64,000 nt of DNA from Actinomycetospora sp. NBRC 106375. GTDB taxonomy: Bacteria; Actinomycetota; Actinomycetes; Mycobacteriales; Pseudonocardiaceae. A model generated the notes under the pieces. The model was not told where the DNA came from. It made no database searches and saw only the letters and a program-made list of their open reading frames with translations. This document shows positions 62,757 to 64,000 of the stretch, one piece after another. The position numbers were made by a program, and so were the translations under genes. How positions within the stretch are numbered: the first letter of the stretch is position 1; the number at the start of each line of letters is the position of its first letter. The stretch spans positions 124,001 to 188,000 of the forward strand of contig NZ_BSTS01000010.1 in assembly GCF_030269665.1 (NCBI RefSeq), given 5' to 3'.

Positions 62757-63044
62757 ATGGTGATCGTCGCCGGCCACATCACGGTCGAGCCCGCCGAGCG
62801 CGAGAACTACCTGGCCAACTGCGTGGCGGTGGTCGTCCAGGCCCGCGCGGCCACGGGGTGCCTGGACTTCTCCATCACCGCCGACCTCGTCGAGCCCGGC
62901 CGGATCGCCATCTTCGAGCGGTGGACGTCACGGGAGGCCGTCGAGGCGTTCCGCGGGAGCGGGCCGAGCGAGGAGCAGGGCGCCGCCATGCTCTCGGCCG
63001 ACGTCGCCGAATACGACGTCTCGGACGTCCGCAGCCTGACCTGA
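62757..63044 (+). CDS. antibiotic biosynthesis monooxygenase (ABM) domain protein
   Basis: 95 residues, single ABM/dimeric alpha-beta barrel: MVIVAGHITVEPAERENYLA, ATGCLDFSITADLVEPGRIA and FERWTSREAVEAFRGSG. Members include quinol oxygenases and heme-degrading enzymes of the IsdG type; the heme-oxygenase gene nearby makes an iron or heme link conceivable, but the IsdG heme-ligand pattern is not evident. ATG with AGAGGA 8 nt upstream. Divergent from the GNAT gene. Confidence 0.88.
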   Translation: MVIVAGHITVEPAERENYLANCVAVVVQARAATGCLDFSITADLVEPGRIAIFERWTSREAVEAFRGSGPSEEQGAAMLSADVAEYDVSDVRSLT

Positions 63045-63143
63045 TGGCCGGGACCCGCCGGCGGATGGTCACACGCACGGGCCGACACGCCACGATCCGG
63101 GGGGTCGTCCCGGACCCGCGGGCGCGTCATGCACCGTGGGGGC

Positions 63144-63317
63144 ATGCGTCCCACGCACGACCAGACCGAGGCCGCCGGCACCGATCCGGCCGCCATGCAG
63201 GCCCTGCTGCGCCAGCGCCAGCGTGAGGCGACCGAGTCTCCCGACGGCCCCCGCGAAGGCATGCCCGCCGCGCTCCAGGCCCGCGACAACCTGCGGCGCC
63301 TTCTCGACCGCGCCTGA
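63144..63317 (+). CDS. small hypothetical protein
   Basis: 57 residues, MRPTHDQTEAAGTDPAAMQA and a helical Arg/Gln/Leu-rich end (LQARDNLRRLLDRA). No domain. ATG at 63144 has GGGGG a few nt upstream; an ATG 15 nt earlier is also open. A terminator hairpin 5 nt after the stop supports a real transcript. Function unknown. Confidence 0.5.
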   Translation: MRPTHDQTEAAGTDPAAMQALLRQRQREATESPDGPREGMPAALQARDNLRRLLDRA

Positions 63318-63322
63318 CCGGC

Positions 63323-63357
63323 GGTGCTCCGCCGGCCCAGGAGGCCGGCGGAGCACC
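63323..63357 (+). terminator. terminator hairpin
   Basis: GGTGCTCCGCCGGCC and its exact complement, 15 bp, with a 5-nt loop, just after the small gene and before the next promoter. Confidence 0.75.
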
Positions 63358-63379
63358 CGTGAGTGTCGGGGGTCACCCC

Positions 63380-63385
63380 TAGCGT
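63380..63385 (+). promoter_or_regulatory. -10 element TAGCGT, predicted leaderless start
   Basis: TAGCGT is 7 nt before the ATG at 63393, which also decides that start over an in-frame GTG at 63363. Confidence 0.55.
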
Positions 63386-63392
63386 CCGGTGG

Positions 63393-63884
63393 ATGGCTCT
63401 CTGGACCGACTTCGCCGCGGCCGCGCCCCACATCGCCGAGGTCTTCACGCGGCGGCACAGCGCCACCGACAACCTCTGCATGCTCGGCACGCTGAGACCC
63501 GACGGCTACCCCCGCGTCAGCCCGATGGAGCCCCGGTTCCTCGAGGGCGACCTGTGGATCGTCGGCATGCCCGACACCGCGAAGTTCGCCGACCTGCGGG
63601 CCGATCCACGCTTCACCCTGCACACCGCGACGGTCGACACGCAGGTCGGCGAGGGCGACGCGAAGATCTGGGGCCGCGTCGAGGACGTGCGCGACACGGC
63701 GCTGCACCAGCGCTTCGCCGAGGCGGTGTTCGAGGAGATCGGTCTCGACCTGCGCGGGCAGGAGTTCGACCAGTTCCTCCGGGCGGACATCGTCGGCGCG
63801 GCGTCCATCGCGGTCGGTGACGGCCACCTGGACGTCACCACCTGGCGCGAGGGCGGCGCGGAGAAGGTGATCCGCAAGCACTGA
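63393..63884 (+). CDS. pyridoxamine 5'-phosphate oxidase-family (flavin split-barrel) protein
   Basis: 163 residues. Split-barrel fold of the PNPOx-like group: LCMLGTLRPDGYPRVSPMEP (about 29-48), LWIVGMPDTAKFADLRADPR and GDAKIWGRVEDVRD. In actinobacteria many such proteins bind FMN or F420; which one applies here cannot be told. Function unknown. ATG at 63393 follows the leaderless -10; the frame is also open further upstream but overlaps the terminator. Next gene is the truncated deacetylase, on the other strand. Confidence 0.88.
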   Translation: MALWTDFAAAAPHIAEVFTRRHSATDNLCMLGTLRPDGYPRVSPMEPRFLEGDLWIVGMPDTAKFADLRADPRFTLHTATVDTQVGEGDAKIWGRVEDVRDTALHQRFAEAVFEEIGLDLRGQEFDQFLRADIVGAASIAVGDGHLDVTTWREGGAEKVIRKH

Positions 63885-63887
63885 CCG

Positions 63888-64000
63888 TCAGGTCGGGAAG
63901 GTGAACTCGTAGCCCTGGTCCTGCAGCCACGGGATCACCTGGCGCAGCGCCTCGACGGTCTGCTCGCGCGGCCCGCCGCCGTCGTGGAAGAGGATCACTG
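63888..64000 (-). CDS. polysaccharide deacetylase, C-terminal end only
   Basis: Last 37 codons of a minus-strand gene running off the window. The visible tail VILFHDGGGPREQTVEALRQ then WLQDQGYEFTF matches the final part of NodB-type deacetylases, where HDGGG is the His motif of the metal-dependent site. The rest, including the TFDDGP motif, is beyond the edge. The stop is 3 nt from the stop of the convergent neighbour. Confidence 0.75.
   Translation of the reverse strand, partial: VILFHDGGGPREQTVEALRQVIPWLQDQGYEFTFPT

Noticed and set aside
1-64000. tRNA, rRNA, CRISPR, insertion sequence, integrase or prophage signals
   Set aside because: Looked for and not found; all large gaps are short and no transposase-like or repeat-spacer pattern is present.

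Overview
The window is a very GC-rich, gene-dense stretch of an actinobacterial chromosome. Gene content and order match the conserved block that I recall in Mycobacterium tuberculosis from about Rv2190c to Rv2225 (NlpC/P60 hydrolase, exonuclease-UvrC fusion, trpD, ctaE-qcrCAB, ctaF/ctaC, asnB, adoK, erpA-like, glycerate kinase, DUF3043, cobT/cobS, ilvE, gcvT, leucyl aminopeptidase, E2 acyltransferase, lipB, lipA, DUF4191, RDD, glnA1, glnE, glnA2, CaeA-type lipoprotein, panB). With extra F420, oxidoreductase and hydrolase genes between these, the best guess is a member of the Pseudonocardiaceae; the genus cannot be fixed from sequence alone. No rRNA, tRNA, CRISPR array, insertion sequence or prophage gene was seen.

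Layout. 1-6.3 kb: a truncated alpha/beta hydrolase, a secreted peptidoglycan hydrolase, a small Cys-rich protein, a NYN-domain protein, a DEDD exonuclease/GIY-YIG fusion and a stand-alone Lrp ligand-binding domain. 6.3-14.5 kb: trpD with a degenerate receiver protein, then the cytochrome bcc-aa3 genes (ctaE-qcrCAB on +, ctaC-ctaF on -) around an unusual 0.6-kb hairpin-rich non-coding gap. 14.8-25.8 kb: asnB/ltsA-like, adenosine kinase, Fe-S insertion protein, glycerate kinase, DUF3043, the cobalamin lower-ligand genes cobU-cobT-cobS, ilvE, a cystathionine beta-synthase-like enzyme and DUF2461. 25.9-39 kb: cupin, gcvT, leucyl aminopeptidase, lpd and the two-lipoyl E2 gene, an SDR/FAD-oxidoreductase/lipB overlapping operon, two F420-dependent luciferase-like enzymes and lipA. 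Lipoylation (lipA, lipB), the lipoyl enzymes (E2, E3) and glycine cleavage (gcvT) therefore sit together. 39-50 kb: DUF4191, RDD, the nitrogen module glnA - glnE - glnA2, a CaeA/Hip1-like lipoprotein and panB. 50-64 kb: accessory region with a large LuxR-type ATPase regulator and adjacent hydrolase, an F420:NADP reductase, an HSL-type esterase, a PHA-synthase-like hydrolase, a MerR-type promoter driving a methyltransferase, an iron-box-controlled heme oxygenase, small monooxygenase/acetyltransferase genes and a truncated polysaccharide deacetylase.

Regulation readable from sequence: a complete two-copy GlnR box before glnA, a DtxR/IdeR iron box before the heme oxygenase, a 19-bp-spaced MerR-type promoter with a perfect 9+9 dyad before the methyltransferase, and about a dozen promoters whose -10 hexamer lies 6-9 nt before the start codon, which implies leaderless mRNAs. 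Several convergent or 3' intergenic regions carry long palindromes, two of which share an 18-nt sequence and look like a dispersed repeat family. No wholly new multi-gene system was identified; the more unusual points are a CobT with its catalytic Glu replaced, a cobU without a usual start codon, and the repeat family.
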